Positions 34,641 through 47,400 of a stretch of 64,000 bases of DNA are shown here, piece by piece. The DNA comes from Lantana camara (lineage: Eukaryota; Streptophyta; Magnoliopsida; Lamiales; Verbenaceae), in NCBI GenBank assembly GCA_037501455.1, contig CM074860.1, positions 23,023,001 through 23,087,000 of the forward strand, given 5' to 3'. The position numbers were made by a program, and so were the translations under genes. Position 1 is the stretch's first letter. Every line of letters starts with the position of its first letter. Under the pieces are notes generated by a model. It was not told the origin of the DNA. It was given only the letters and a program-made list of their open reading frames with translations, and did no database searches.

Positions 34641-34937
34641 TATATATAAGAGCCGTAAAGTCAAGATTGAGGTTTGACCAAGCTCATAATTGCAAATATT
34701 TTCCCTGCTACACTGGATTATCTTGCTTGAGTTCAGCAGATTTGAGACACACCAGATCTCATCCACACCACGCCTCATCTCATTCCTTCTCTTCTTTCTT
34801 CCAAAATCGGATGGAACCGACTCCTCTATCTCTCTCTGTCAACTTTCAATGTTTCTTCAACTTTCAATTTTTCTTCCTAACATACTGGATAATAGCTCTG
34901 ATTTCACAAGTTTAGAATTCACTTTTTCATCGGCTGG
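34641..34937 (+). promoter_or_regulatory. Promoter and probable first exon of a plus-strand host gene
   Basis: A TATATATAAG box (34641-34650) precedes a C/T-rich transcribed-looking stretch (about 34675-34937) that ends GGCTGG|GTAAGG, a strong donor. The segment is mostly 5' UTR-like; the frame starting MEPTPLSLSVNFQ may be chance. It pairs with coding exons found at 36590-36937. Confidence 0.4.
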
Positions 34938-35739
34938 GTAAGGATGCACCGATTACTTTCGACGTCTCCTCCTGAAAATTTCCTTGTTGTTGCGTGTTAA
35001 TGTCGGGTAAATCCACGCCACCTTCTGCGAGAAAGTTTTTTTAGTGGTAAATTTCTTTTTTGTTGTAATTCTCAAACAATTTCAGTTGGCTTTTAGTTGG
35101 GTGCTTTGGTATGTTGCCGATTGGTACGAGTTATACCAAATCGAAGAGGGCGAGGGGTTTATACTCAAGGTTTTTTCTTTTGGATGCATTTATGTTGTAT
35201 TTTGATTTTAATTTCAGAAGCTTTATAAGTATTTTAAGTGATTTCTTTTCGTGTTTTAAAGGATTTCTTCTGATGCATGCTTGTAATTCTGTGTACAGTG
35301 CTGAACTCTCATAAATCAAAGTTGTCGATTTCGTGTCTATATCCACTGGCCTCTTGTGTTCGTTGATAGGCTGAATTAAGGTTCGAATCTACAAGGTAAA
35401 ACTTTACCGGTCTGATACATCAACTGTCTTCTACCGATGGATTTGGTTGTTGGTTGTTCAAGTTGTAATATAATTCATGTGATTCGGCTGGATTTCTCAC
35501 GATTGAGTTCTCAATTTAATTTAGTTTAAGTGAAAAAGGGTTTAATTCAGTAATCATTCTGCTTCTTTTCGAATTTATGTCTGAGTATTGAGGGTTTTGA
35601 ATTTTTGACAATTTTTTCTTATGATATATGCTGAGAAGACATGTAAGCGCGCATTTATTTGGTTTGTTGGTGTTGTGAATTTATGTGTTTTCTATCCCTA
35701 TGAATACAAGATCTGCTGTGCGTGGTATCAATTGTGTTT

Positions 35740-36330
35740 TCAATTGTTCTCCCATGCCAAACTTCGATTGTAAAGTTTATGCTTTCATGAGATCATTGTT
35801 TGGTAGTGATTCTAACCACATTTTATTGATGACTGTCAACTGGATGCTGAAGACATATACATTAGAATCGAGATTAGTTTAGTCACCTATGTAATAATAA
35901 AAGATGCTTCTTTACTTTAAGTATTATATTGTGTTTGAATTGAAACTACTAGAATAGGCTTGCTTTTCTAAAATAGTGTGGATTGTGCTTCATGCCGCAT
36001 ATAATGTTTCCCTTTGTATTTCCAAATACAATTTCCTTGTAATCAAATTACCACAACAATACACCTTCTGCATGAATAATGGTTTCCCCATGCTGAACTT
36101 TTATTGTAAAGTTTATGGTTCTGTGAGATCTTTGTTTGGTAGTGATCTTGACCAGATTTTATTGATGCTTGTCAACTGGGTGTTGAAGGCATATATATTA
36201 AAATTGAGATCAGTTTAGTCACTTATATAATCATAAAAGATGCTTCTTTACATTAAATATTATATGGTGATTGAATTGAAACTACTAGAATAGGCTTGCT
36301 TTTCAAAAGTATTGCCGATTGTGCTTATTG
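35740..36330 (+). repeat. ~335-bp tandem duplication inside an intron
   Basis: Two copies start near 35752 and 36088 (CCATGC..AACTT..ATTGTAAAGTTTATG). They share TTTGGTAGTGAT, GTCAACTGG, AAAAGATGCTTCTTTAC and TGAAACTACTAGAATAGG and differ at scattered sites, so the duplication is not recent. It lies between the first exon and the 3' coding exons of the plus-strand gene. No coding role is evident. Confidence 0.75.
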
Positions 36331-36589
36331 TTTAGAATGATATTTGACTTCTTATGAAAATTATTTTGGCTACTCATGGATAGTTACAAACATAGAGCAA
36401 TATTTCTGACTTATCACCTACTAGCAGTATAACAATTGATATAATCTTTTCCAATCTCTAAATTTTCATCGTCTCTTGTATGTTGCAGTTGTTTTGCTAT
36501 GACATTCTAAGAACATGCCTATGTAACTTAACTGCAGTCCACTTTGTATTCATATTACTAGAAATATTGTTTATAAAGAAATCTTGCAG

Positions 36590-36937
36590 CTTGCAAACCA
36601 ACAGTGTTGAAGCCGACAAGTTATCCATGCAAACTGAAGTTGAAGGAAGTTCAAGTATGTACTTTTGTCTTTATTTACATACAATTTCGCTTTTCATCCC
36701 TTTTTTAAGAATTAGTACAATTTATCTATTTATATTCCTAGAAGTTCTTGTTCGTATACAAAACAAGATACTAAAGTATCTTTCAGGACCAAAAAATAAA
36801 AAAAAAAAGAAAGGTATCTTCACTTTATTAGAATTCTGTAATATAATTTGTCTATTTACAATTCTTCCTTTCCAGGTGCAAAACAAGGTTCTGAAACATC
36901 CCACAGTACTCAAATCAAGTCTGCAACAGTTGACTGA
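36590..36937 (+). CDS. 3'-terminal coding exons of an unidentified plus-strand host gene
   Basis: An exon of 65 bases (36590-36654) follows a TCTTGCAG acceptor and ends TTCAA|GTATGT. It reads LQTNSVEADKLSMQTEVEGS. The next exon starts at 36876 after CTTTCCAG and joins in frame, giving SSAKQGSETSHSTQIKSATV and then D-stop (TGA at 36935-36937). Phase matches across the intron, and both splice sites are good, so these are likely true exons. The peptide is polar and Ser/Thr/Gln-rich, resembling a disordered C-terminus. Family is not recognised. Upstream coding exons are not established; a 26-base AG..GT-bounded micro-exon near 35370-35396 is possible. Confidence 0.5.
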
Positions 36938-37008
36938 AAAAGTATCAAGTCGACACTGCTATTTGGCGATAAAATTTGGAAAATCATCATAGTTTGAATA
37001 GTCATACC

Positions 37009-37192
37009 CTATGATGCACGGACACGGACACAGCGACACGGACATGACACGAAACGGATACGGCGACACAGATTTTTTCTTGAATTTCCCACTAGGGAGT
37101 GTCGGACACGGTGTCGGACACGAGTGTCCGACACGACACGGCATGACACGACACGGTAAAATGATATTTTTAGAAGTGTCCGTGCATCATAG
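37009..37192. mobile_element. 184-bp hAT MITE
   Basis: Ends CTATGATGCACGGACAC on both sides (inverted), with a perfect 8-bp TSD GTCATACC (37001-37008, 37193-37200). Internal runs of ACACGACACGG and GTGTCGGACACG give strong secondary structure. It is the longer relative of the MITE at 24384-24468. Confidence 0.9.
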
Positions 37193-37200
37193 GTCATACC

Positions 37201-37467
37201 TGTGTTAATAGTAAGTATGTGAATATCTACCCAATCTACTGAACTTTTAGACTTTTGATACCTTTGTAAATGGTTAATATATAAATATCTAGGAATCTGC
37301 TGAATTTTGAAGTTTATGAATGTTTGGTAACCTATTTTGTCAACATCTAAAAATTTTACTTATAATTTTGTATAACATTGTATTCAAAAACTATGAATAT
37401 ATAAAAGTTACCACAATTTATATTTGGCTTTCATTATTTTAAATATGTTTAATTAAAACATATTTAA

Positions 37468-37506
<39 letters not shown>

Positions 37507-37920
37507 ATTAAAACTTTTTATATTTAAGTTAACCGGGCACGGGTACCGCATCTTGCGCGGTGTCCATCTTCCTAGTTAAGTTATAAGGAGGGTAAGGCAA
37601 TAATTTTAATTAAAATTAAAGAAATGGATTGACCCATTAAGAAATTATCTGAAAACCCCGAAGCATCCAACCCGACCCGTTATTGACACATTATATTCCT
37701 AACCCGTTATTGACCCAATTCAATTCCAGCCCAATTTATATTTACCAAAACCCAACCCAACTTAAAACCATTGAATTGGGTCTAACCCACTGGGTCTTAA
37801 CCCATTTGCCACCCCTATTATGTCCTTCATTACACAAGTTTATTCTTTTCTCTATATGGGTGTGCATCGAAACATGAAGAGTCAATTAGTATCTCGTAAG
37901 TTATCAATACTATCGACCCG
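37201..37920. other. AT-rich spacer with AT microsatellite and hAT-end-like remnant
   Basis: An (AT)n run is at about 37465-37502. The segment 37660-37815 is rich in CCCAACCC-type words and ends ACCCATTTGCCACCCCT, which resembles a hAT terminus (inward AGGGGTGGCAAATGGGT). No partner end was found. No gene. Confidence 0.4.
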
Positions 37921-38241
37921 TTGGTGGCTGAGGTAAAGGCGGCTCTCTCCACTGCTCGGTTAGGTCGGGACTTTGGGTGGAGGAAGGTGGTGATTGAAGG
38001 CGATTGCTTAAATGTCATTAACTGCCTGAGAGGTGATGATGAGGATCTCTCGTATATTGGGAATTTCATCGAGGATATAAGAGTAACTTGCAACTGCTTC
38101 GAGAAGGTCCGGTTCTCCTTTTGTCGTCGTGGTGCTAATGTTGTAGCCCATAAGCTTACTCGTAATGCAGCTTATGCCTACGTTGGTTCTTCCGATTTTC
38201 CTTCATTTGTTTTAGATGCTGTCAGTTTTGATTTAGATTAG
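37921..38241 (+). pseudogene. RNase H-like (RVT_3-type) domain, 3' end of a LINE
   Basis: A 106-residue frame matches the plant non-LTR RNase H-like domain: AEVKAALSTARLGRDFGWR, VVIEGDCLNVINCL, YIGNFIEDIRVTCNCFE and FCRRGANVVAHKLTRNAAYA. The usual upstream Asp motif (xxDGA) and the rest of RT are missing, so it is 5'-truncated, as LINE copies often are. It ends with a stop shortly before a Gly/Pro-coding CGGCCCCTGTC tail. It could also be a captured domain in a host gene, but no splice context supports that. Confidence 0.65.
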
Positions 38242-38879
38242 TTTGGCCGGCCCCTGTCAAAAAAATATCTCATTGCAAAGTTAAGAATTTAGTGTAATAA
38301 AAATTGTTTAATCCAAATAAAGAAGCAAAAAGATTACAAATTTCTACTCTTTTGCCTTTTGTCGCATTCAAATCATCTTTTGTAATTTATAAGAAATTAT
38401 GATAATTACCATTTTTCCCGATTGGAATTATGCATTGATTTAGTTACACGCTGATTTTTCCAGTCGGGATTGTGTAGATATCCATAAAGTCAATTTTTTC
38501 TGAATTTAAAAGATATGCATCTGACTATTATATCGGATAAAACCTCACCTCCATTATTTGTAGAAGACATAATTTAATAAATTAAGTCTAAAAAATTACA
38601 AATCCTAATTTTAAAAAAGAAAAGGAAGAAGGATTCTTAAAAAATGTGGAAGTGATTCACGTGTTTGATAAGTTACGACTTCTATTAGAAAAGAAAATCA
38701 AAAAATAAAAAGATAAAAATCAAATTATTACCGTCCATTTAAGTGTGTGAGAAGTGAATAAAAATTAAAACTTGCAAAAGAAGAATTAATATTAAAATTA
38801 TTTAAAGATACAAATTAAAACTTTTTTGCGCTTATAGGAAAGTTCTCACACAGATACTCGACTATGGCATGACTCCAAG
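38242..38879. other. AT-rich spacer
   Basis: No gene or repeat border recognised. Confidence 0.4.
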
Positions 38880-38899
38880 AACTTTTCATGGAACTAGAA

Positions 38900-39839
38900 C
38901 TCAAAGGAGAGTTTAAACTAGGCGTACGTGAAACATGTCTTAATCAAATTAAGTTGTGAAGAAGACTATTCAAAAATCTGGTTAAGGCAAATCCTAAATT
39001 TTGATGGCTATCCAATGCGAGTCCTTAAATGGACGCCAACCTTCAACCCGAAGATTGAATCATCGATAGCCTCGGTATGGATCAAGCCTCATTCTCTTAA
39101 AACTTAATTTTTTCGATCTAGATATGCTGCATAATATCGTTCTACAAATAGGGGAACCTCTGGGGTATGACGAGGGCACATTTGATTGTAATCGTCCTGA
39201 CTGTGCAGTATGTATGTGCATGTGTCAAATTGGATTTATTGAAACCCCTCAAAACCAAAGTCAGCATAGGGTTTAATGCTGGAACACTAATACAACCAGT
39301 CATCTACGGAAGGCTTCCGGTATATTGTCGGAGATGTTCGAGACTCGGCCATGATAAGAATGATTGTTATGACACTATTGTCTTGGATGTTCCAGAAGAT
39401 CAAACCGATCTAAGGCAAATCATTCAAGGCAAACGTGAGGCGACATTGAAGAACCACAAAGGATTTGCAAAACCAAAAGAATAAGGGGAACGACCATGTT
39501 ACTGAACTTCAGAAAGGGAATCAGAAAAACAAGCAGGCTAACCCCAAGAATAAATTCTGGAAAGAGAAAGTGGCGCAAAAGGAGTCGGCCATCCAGGAAG
39601 CAATTGAACCAAATAAGGATGTAAGACTTGAATTGGATAAAAATGTTTCTACAATTACTGAGCCTAGTAGCTCGAAGGATGGTTCGGAAACTTTGCAAAC
39701 TGATACCACGAATGGTGAAATACAACCGCTGGAAGTGCATCACGCTCAGGATGATCAGCAGGTGTCTGATCTGTCACTCTCGGACGATAATTGGGAGGCA
39801 CGGGAAGAAAGTGATCTGAAAAGGGATCCTCCAGTTTAG
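38900..39839 (+). pseudogene. LINE ORF1 (nucleic-acid-binding, CCHC)
   Basis: A DUF4283-like block (EEDYS.IWLRQILNFDGYP, MRVLKWTPTFNP) spans about 38950-39060. It is followed in another frame by VKLDLLKPLKTKVSIGF and the knuckle YCRRCSRLGHDKNDCYD (CX2CX4HX4C) at about 39322-39372. A Lys/Gln/Ser-rich tail runs to 39839. ORF1 binds the element RNA. Frame changes separate the parts. Confidence 0.75.
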
Positions 39840-40039
39840 ATGGAGACAGTCGGGATAATCTCAAGCAGTTGGAGCTATATAAATCGAATCACTCCGATGT
39901 GAGGATAATGTTGGAGACGATTTCACACCGGTGGTGTAAAAGAAAAAGTGAGACAGACCACCTAAAGCCAGCAACATGGCCCGTAAAGGAACAACCCTAC
40001 CGTTGGCCAATAAGCACGGTTTATCATGATCCGTCACGG

Positions 40040-40800
40040 ACTTATATGGAATATTAGAGGCCTGGGTAAATTAGACCATCGACGAATGCTTAAGGAGTAC
40101 TGTAAAAAGAATAAATTTCAGTTTTCTTACTATTATTGAACCAATGATTTCTTTAGATTGCAACTCTATGTGTCGTAAGTTTAATTTTAATAATGTTATT
40201 AATAATTGCTCTAGCCATACTTGGTTTTTGACATGCTAGGATTTGGAACGCGAAGTACTCAAGGATGATAGACAATCTTTGCATCTCCGTGTCCATTGGA
40301 AATTGCTGAATAGAGCCTGCTTGATTAACATTGTTCATGCTCGGTGTAACACGGTAGAGAGGCGGGATATTTGGGAATTCTTTGGTGATCAGAACATTAG
40401 TGGAGAACCTTGGATGATTGGAGGAGACTTCAACACGGTTTTGACTCTAGCTGAAACAAAGGATGCTCTCGACCTGGATTTTCAATCTATGAATGAGTTC
40501 AATGAATTTATTAATGAATGTGGTCTTATAGAACCTCCTTTTGAGGGTTCACTGTACACTTGGACTAACAAGAGAGTCTAGAAAAGACTAGATAGAGTTT
40601 TGGTGAATGAGGCGTGGTGTAGCTTATATCCTCAAAGTAATGTGAAACACCTAACAAAGGGTTCATCGAATCATTGCCCGTTTTTCCTTGCTATGAACGA
40701 TAACACCCCCACACATTTCGTGGCATTCCATTTTCAAGAAATGTGGCTTAGGCACCATGACTTGAAGCCAACGGTTATTAATAATTAACGACAACCGATT
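40040..40800 (+). pseudogene. LINE ORF2 endonuclease domain
   Basis: An opening like GLIWNIRGLG at about 40047 fits the start of the EEP endonuclease, which nicks target DNA. After a degraded stretch the frame 40243-40581 has EPWMIGGDFNTVLTLAETKD (GDFN catalytic block) and FEGSLYTWTNKRV. A stop follows and the frame resumes with RLDRVLVNEAWCSLYP and SNHCPFFLAM. Confidence 0.8.
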
Positions 40801-40812
40801 AATTGCCACTGT

Positions 40813-42537
40813 TTGAGTAAGCTGGCGGAGAAACTCAAAGGGTTGAAGATGCATATTAAATTGTGGAATAAACAGGTTTTTACGAATGTGTTTGATAAAC
40901 TTGCACAGGCCGAACAAGCCGAATTAGCAGCCAAACAAAACTTTGATAATAACCCAATGGATGATGCTCTGCTTGAGTGGAACAAAAGGATAGCAGACTG
41001 GAAGCGGTGGCTTGCCATGGAAGATGATTTCTGGCGGCAGAAATCAACATATAGATCGATGAGGGTGAATGAAACACGAGATATTTTTAGTCTCTTGTTA
41101 AAAAAAAAAAAAAAAAAAAAGAGATTCAGAGGAAGGATTCATTCTATTAAGAAAGGGGAAATCGAACTTTCGGAACAAAGTGTAATTTGAGAATCAGCAA
41201 GGAATTATTTTAAAGTGCTTCTAACATCAACAATAGAGAATGCATCTGACTCGGGTATGTTTGATCAAACTGAGAAGGTGATAACTGATGCAGATATGAA
41301 CCTCTTGGATAAGATGCCTACGCGTGAGGAGATTCGCGATGCGGTTTTTTAATTGAATCTAAGGAGTGTTGTAGGACTGGACGGTTTTAGTGCCCTCTTT
41401 TACCAGATTTTTTGGGAGACCATCAAAGAGGATGTTATTGATGCGGTAATGGAGTTTTTCAATGGAGCGAGTCTCCTTATTCGATTATTCTCATAACGAA
41501 GAAGGATAATCCGAATCATTGGAATGACTACCGGCCGATTAACCTTTGTAATGTATCGAACAGAATCATCACAATGATCCTTAATACCAGTCTAGCTGTC
41601 GTGCTTCCAAGGGTGGTTTCTTCTAACCAAAGTGGGTTCATACATGGGAGGGTCATCAGTGACAACATACTTTTGTCACAGGAGATGGTTTATACCTTGG
41701 ATAACAAAAGTCGGATTAAGAATGTTATTCTTAAGCTGGACATGGCGAAAGCATATGATTGACTTGATTGGAACTTTCTTCGTTGCATGCTGAAAGCTAA
41801 AGGCTTTCTCAAAACTGGGTTGATTGGATTTATAAGTGCATTTCGGGATGTTGGTTTTCGGTTCTCATAAATGGAGAATCTTCAGGGCTATTTAAATCTA
41901 CAAGAGGCATTTGTCAGGGAGACCCCTTATCCCTCTCTCTGTTTGTGCTTCCTTCAAATTACCTATCTTGTGCACTAAAGAGATTTATGCAGGAATAACC
42001 CCATGCTCGCTTCAGGACATCGCCGGATATGCATGTTTCACACTTAGCTTATGCGGATGATACTATCATATTCACCAACAGTCGAACTTTATCACTTCAG
42101 GGAGTAAAGAATATTATTAATAATTATGAAGCATTATCTAGTCAGAAGGTCAATGCTAACAAAAGCTCTTTTGTTGTAGGAAATAATGAGGCAGCTGAAG
42201 CTTCGAAAGTGAAGGGTACCTTGGGATATACACAAGAAAGGCTCCCAATCAAGTATTTTGGAGCGCCTCTCTATAGAGGGAGGAAAAAAGTTAACTTATA
42301 TGACGAGTTGATAAGTAGAATTAGAAACCAAATTAATGCTTGGGAGTGTGTTTACTTATCACGTGGTGGAAGGCTCCAGCTTATTAAGTCCATTCTTTTA
42401 GCCTTACCGACTCATCTCTTCCAAATAATTGAGCCTCCGGTTTTGGTAATAAATAAAATTGAGATCATGCTCAATAAATTCTTTTGGGGATCTCGTGATG
42501 GTAATAGACAGTTACATTGGACAAACTAGAAACGAGT
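40813..42537 (+). pseudogene. LINE ORF2 linker and reverse transcriptase
   Basis: 40813-41090 is the helical linker (AEKLKGLKMHIKLWNKQVF, EWNKRIADWKRWLAMEDDFW). A pure A-run near 41101-41120 interrupts it. RT motifs follow in several frames: GLDGFSALFYQIFWE (about 41378), RPINLCNVSNRI, SNQSGFIHGRVISDNILL, KLDMAKAYD-stop (41760), and LAYADDTIIF (YADD catalytic box, about 42047-42063), then IKYFGAPLYRGRKK and LNKFFWGSRDG. It is multiply broken. Confidence 0.85.
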
Positions 42538-43194
42538 CTACTATCTGGTGGAGGAAGGCGGTCTTGAAGTTTGAAATCTTGGAGACATTATACATGCTTA
42601 CACTTATAAGCTTTGGTGGCGAATGAGGACGAGTGACTTCTTATGGGCCTGCTTTATGTGGAGTCGGTATTGGAATGATATCCACCCCAAATATGCACAA
42701 GTAGTGGCATATCACTCGGCTGTGTCATACAAGGTTCGAATGGCGGTGGAAACAATACATTTTGGTGTATGAGGGACGACCATATAGCCTTTTGGGAAGA
42801 TGCGTTCGTTCAGGGATAAGCCCTTGGCTGCAGAAAGTGTTGGGGCATATGGTAATGAGCGGGTAAATGAATTTATGACTAATAGAGTTTAGGATAAGAG
42901 TAAACTCCTACATGTGATGAACGAAATCTGTAAAGTTCCTGTTTTAATGGGACAAAAGGACAAAGGCATATGGAGAGGTAGTAATGATGGTAATTTTACA
43001 TTGAGGTCTACTTGGGAAAAATTAGGAAAACGGGAGAAGTTGTGGAGCTGTATAGGGCCATATGGTCTATCAATCTTATTCCTATGATCATGATATTTGT
43101 GTGGAGACTTCTGCATGATTGGACACTAGTGGATGAGCGTTTGTACCGCAAAGGAATGCATTTTCCTTCTAAATGTTGCTGCTATAATTAACAG

Positions 43195-44000
43195 GAAACG
43201 ATGAGTCATTTATTCATAAATAGCAACAAGGTTAGGTCTGTTTGGAGGTATTTCACATATCTTTTCAATGTGCAGGTTCATGAAACAGGTTCTGTTAAAG
43301 CCGTGTTGAATTCATGGATTCATTCTTTGCCATTTAGTGCTGCTAAACATGTGAGAATAGTTATTTCGGTTCTCATACTTTGGTACACTTGGATGGAGAG
43401 GAATAGAAGAAAACACCAAGGGACTACTTTTACTACTTTCAATATCAAGCGTCAAGTGAAGCTCCACCTCACACAGCTGCATAGTGTAGGTAAACTTGAG
43501 CATAAATGGTGGAGAGGTGATGGGAATGATGCGAGAATTTGGGTATTAAACTGGAGCCCCCAAAGCAGGCCTTAGTGAAGATTGTTAGATGGCAAAAACC
43601 ATGTGGGAATTAGCTGAAACTTAATACAGATGGTTCTGCAGTCGGCAATCCTGGGCCTGCAGGAATTGGTGTTGTTATCCGAGATGGTAACGGTCAGGTT
43701 GTAGCTTTCTATAGTGCCGGAATAGGGGTAAATACAAATATATACGCTGAGCTTTGTGCACTTGTGCATGGTATAAAAATAGCTCTAAGCTTAGGGTTGA
43801 CAAGATATGGGCAGAGTTAGATGCTAAAGTTATCATTATCGTGGTAAAGCGTGGAAGTGCGGGCGTTTGGAAAGTACAGAGGCTCTTATTGCAGTTTAAG
43901 GAAATTACTAGGAACATTCAGGTTGATTTAAACCATATATATACCGGGAAGGTAATATGCTAGCGGATAAACTGGTAATAATTGGGGCCTTAACTCAAGA
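43195..44000 (+). pseudogene. LINE ORF2 C-terminal region and RNase H domain
   Basis: 43201-43575 is the zf-RVT-side region (MSHLFINSNKVRSVWRYF, WYTWMERNRRKHQG). From about 43612 an RNase H domain starts, LNTDGSAVGNPGPAGIGVV (first catalytic Asp), and continues through AELCALVHGIKIA before frame loss. RNase H is a known feature of many plant L1 elements. Confidence 0.75.
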
Positions 44001-44482
44001 ACAATGGTCATACCTGGAGGTGAATTCTTTAAATCACCTTCAAGGTATTATCCGGACAGAGCACTGGGGGATACCGAACATTAGGATCAGATGAAATACG
44101 GGATGTTATCTGTTGAGCTGCCACAATGTACTTACAGAACTTTGAATCCTAATATTGTGAATATCTGGTACGGGTCTAAGCTTGGTCGAGAGAGGTTTCT
44201 CTTATTGCAGGTGGTGAGGAGCGACGCGTAGGGTACCAGATGGTGCACCCTAGTAATTGGAAGTTTGGCTATTAGCAGCACTTCTAATCCAAAGAATGCC
44301 CAAGGTTTGTTTATTTGTAAATAATTATAGTGGGATGTTAATAAATGCACATGATCTTTGCTCGGCCGAGTATGTTTTCTTACTGCAGTACAGTTGGGAG
44401 CTACTTGGCGCGACAAACGGATTCAACACAGGCAGTCACTGGAGCCTTTTTGGCTCTTCAAGTGGCCAGGTTAGTACTTAGT

Positions 44483-47400
44483 TGTAACGCCCCGATCTTT
44501 CGGCCGTACAGGTTTATCGTCACGAGTGAGTTTGGCACGCTCTTAATTATGTTTTTACTTGAACATGTGTTTATTATAATGTTTAAATGCTATAATTGAA
44601 TTATATGAAATTATTTGATAAATGTTTGTATGTAAATTTTGAACGTTCTTGTTCGTTCAATTCTAATTTCGATCCGTTTGCCCGTTTTCAATTTCTGATT
44701 TTATGCTTATTTGCTATGCCTGATAATTATGTGATATAAACTTGTTTATGTGCTCGTTTTATATTTTTGGACTCGTTTGTTGTGGTCTTCGACCATTTAT
44801 TTATTTTGGGGACTCGAGTGCCTAACGGAGCTTTAGCGCGCCTTGGGTTCCGAAGGCCATAACTTGAGCTCGGGAATTCAGATTTGAATTTTGGTAGAGG
44901 CGTCAGACTCGTAATGAAGAAATAAATCCAAGGAACCTGACTTTGAAATTTTCTAAGCTTGTTCGAAACTCCGAATTTCACCCGAAACATGACCCGTGTG
45001 ACAGATTCACCACCTTCACGCGTTTTGTTCATAACCGATCCGTTTCTTATCCGAATCACCCCATATTTGAACCCACTAACCCTAACTTAACCCTTTTCAA
45101 CCATATCTCTCTCATTTCAGTTCAGTTAAAGAAAGAAGGGAAAAGAAGCAGCAATCTCGCAGGTCTAAGGGAGAAGGGGAGAAATACTATTCACATGGCC
45201 ATTCTTGCTCCATACACCTCCGTTTCGCCTCAAACTCGAGAGATAAGTCCGAAATTGTGATCTCCATCTCCTACTCTTTCTTTTGAGTGTTTAACCTCTG
45301 ATTTTCATGATGGTTTGAGCTTGCTTTGATGCATGAGAGGAATAGTTAGGTTAAATCACATTTCTTGATGAATTCATGTCATTCTTGTTTTGTTTCTTGA
45401 ATTGATGAGTGATATATGATTCGTATGACTTGCTTCCTTAATTTATATGCATGTTTTTTTGTGGATTTTGCATGAATATTACTCAGCCATGACTGAACCT
45501 CCATGGAAGCTTGAAGTATGAAGTTTGATCATCCACCTTTTTCACACCTTTCTTGATTACGTGACTTGTTGATTGAATATGGATGAATTGCTACTTGTTT
45601 TGCTTCCTTTTCCTTGTTGTTTGCTGTTGCTTTGGGTCTTGGAGAGCTGCTGATGCTGCTGTTGATGCCATGGAAATGGAGGAGAAACAGAGTGTTGTCT
45701 CATGAGGAAGAAGGAGGCGGTGCCCGGTAACGGGCGTTACTGCGGCATTGCCTTGTGGAGGTAACGCCCGTTACCTCCATGGATGCCTTAGGGCTGGATG
45801 TACTGACCCCCTTAATGGGGGTTACCCCATTTTTCTTTGGGATGGGTAACCCCCGTTACCCTTGATAGATTTGCGTATGTTTTGTGTATTATGACTTTTG
45901 TATGCTCGGTTCTGTTTCATTGTTCGTTTCTTGCTTCGTTCTTGATCGTATTTGAATCCTCCCACCCTGATTATGATCCTACCATGTTAATATATTGTAA
46001 TATGTTATGTTTTGTTATTTATCTTGATTTTATGGTTTCATTTGCTAAGTGAAATTGTTACGTGAATGCATGACCGTCTATAATAACGTTTAATATTTTC
46101 TTGTATCTCGTGGCTTCTTCTTATCCTCTAATCGTATGAATGTCTATGCTATGCTCAATTAACATGTTATATTACGTATTAAGTTATATGTTTTAAGTTT
46201 ATGGCCTAATTGGAATGCGCGTTCTTGAAGTATGAACTAATATGCTATAATGTGGCTTTCGTGCTTTGATATGAAACGTTAGGTGCTTTCTTGCATGCTT
46301 TCGATGTCTTAGGTGAATCGTCTTACCTTTATAATTATCATATGTATTGTAAACATGTTGATACATGTATTATGATTATGGCTTGAAGATTATGGCTCGA
46401 TTTTATATGATTCATGAAAGATCGAATGAACGCATGACAACGAATAAACACTATTTACTCGTGCAATTAATGAAAGGATCGTTTATGTGTCTAAGTGGCA
46501 TTAATTGTGCACATGAACATCTTCATAGTACATTGTTTTTCTCATACATGAGATATCATGTTCATTGCATTGCCGTGCGTCGTATGTGGTTCATACGGAG
46601 TCTTAAGTCTCACGATTGCACTGTGTTATTTCTTGTACAGTTTTCTCTAGGGCGGAGACGTGCCGGGTTCATAGGTTACTTCCAAGTCTTCTTTTCTTCT
46701 TAGTGTTGTTCGGTAAGGTGTAATAAGTGGGTTTCTCTTCTAATAGCTCTAATGACCCGATATAACCCTTATGTGTAAGTTTAAGCCAAATTTTTATATG
46801 TAGTGTGGACATGATTATGCATATACGGGCCCAAGAACTTAGTGCTAGTGGCTATCCGGGGAGGCAAGGGCCGACGATGATCCCCAGTACTAGTTCCAAC
46901 CAACTACAGCGATATCGGCCCTCGCTAGAAGGTTAGCGAGGAATAGGAACCGGGCCTTTGGGGAGTCATGAACCTCACTGGCCACAATGATTGGGTGGAC
47001 GGGTCTTTGGCCCAGACCGTCCACCACCCGGAGGAAAAAGGTGTAAGTGTTTATGATTATGAATGCTAATGATTATGAACGATTGTGAACGATTATGTAT
47101 GAATGTGTATGATCGCTAATGTGAAGATTGAAACAATATGCACACACGATGAGTAGGTTGGAGATATTCACTCATCCGCCAGGGCTCACGTAATGACTTC
47201 ATGATTGTAATGAATAAATGAGATTAATGGTTGTAATCCCGGGCGTTGTTTTCTTTGTTTTAACCCACTTGGGAAATGTTTTAAAACCTCGTACGGGATT
47301 ATGACTCGCATGTGTGTGCGCATTTAATTCTCATAATATTATGATATTAAACCCTATTTTATACCCACCGGTCTCCTATAGACTAAACCCGACTTTATTT

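Larger units (their letters stand above)
38880..44100 (+). mobile_element. Degenerate plant LINE (L1-type non-LTR retrotransposon)
   Basis: In order on the plus strand: an ORF1 DUF4283-like region, a CCHC knuckle, an apurinic-type endonuclease, reverse transcriptase, a zf-RVT-like region and an RNase H domain. Many stops and shifts show age. The 3' end is near 44.1-44.47 kb, just before LTR-B copy 2. No poly(A) tail or TSD was resolved. Confidence 0.85.

Noticed and set aside
34811..34915. Frame starting MEPTPLSLSVNFQ as the start of the plus-strand host gene
   Set aside because: It ends before the splice donor and has no link to the downstream coding exons, so it is more likely 5' UTR.
39420..39864. 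Overlapping frames antisense to the LINE ORF1 tail
   Set aside because: Shadows of the coding strand without domain similarity.
41101..41120. Poly(A) run as a LINE tail
   Set aside because: It is inside the ORF2 linker and coding sequence continues beyond it, so it is an expanded Lys-codon run.
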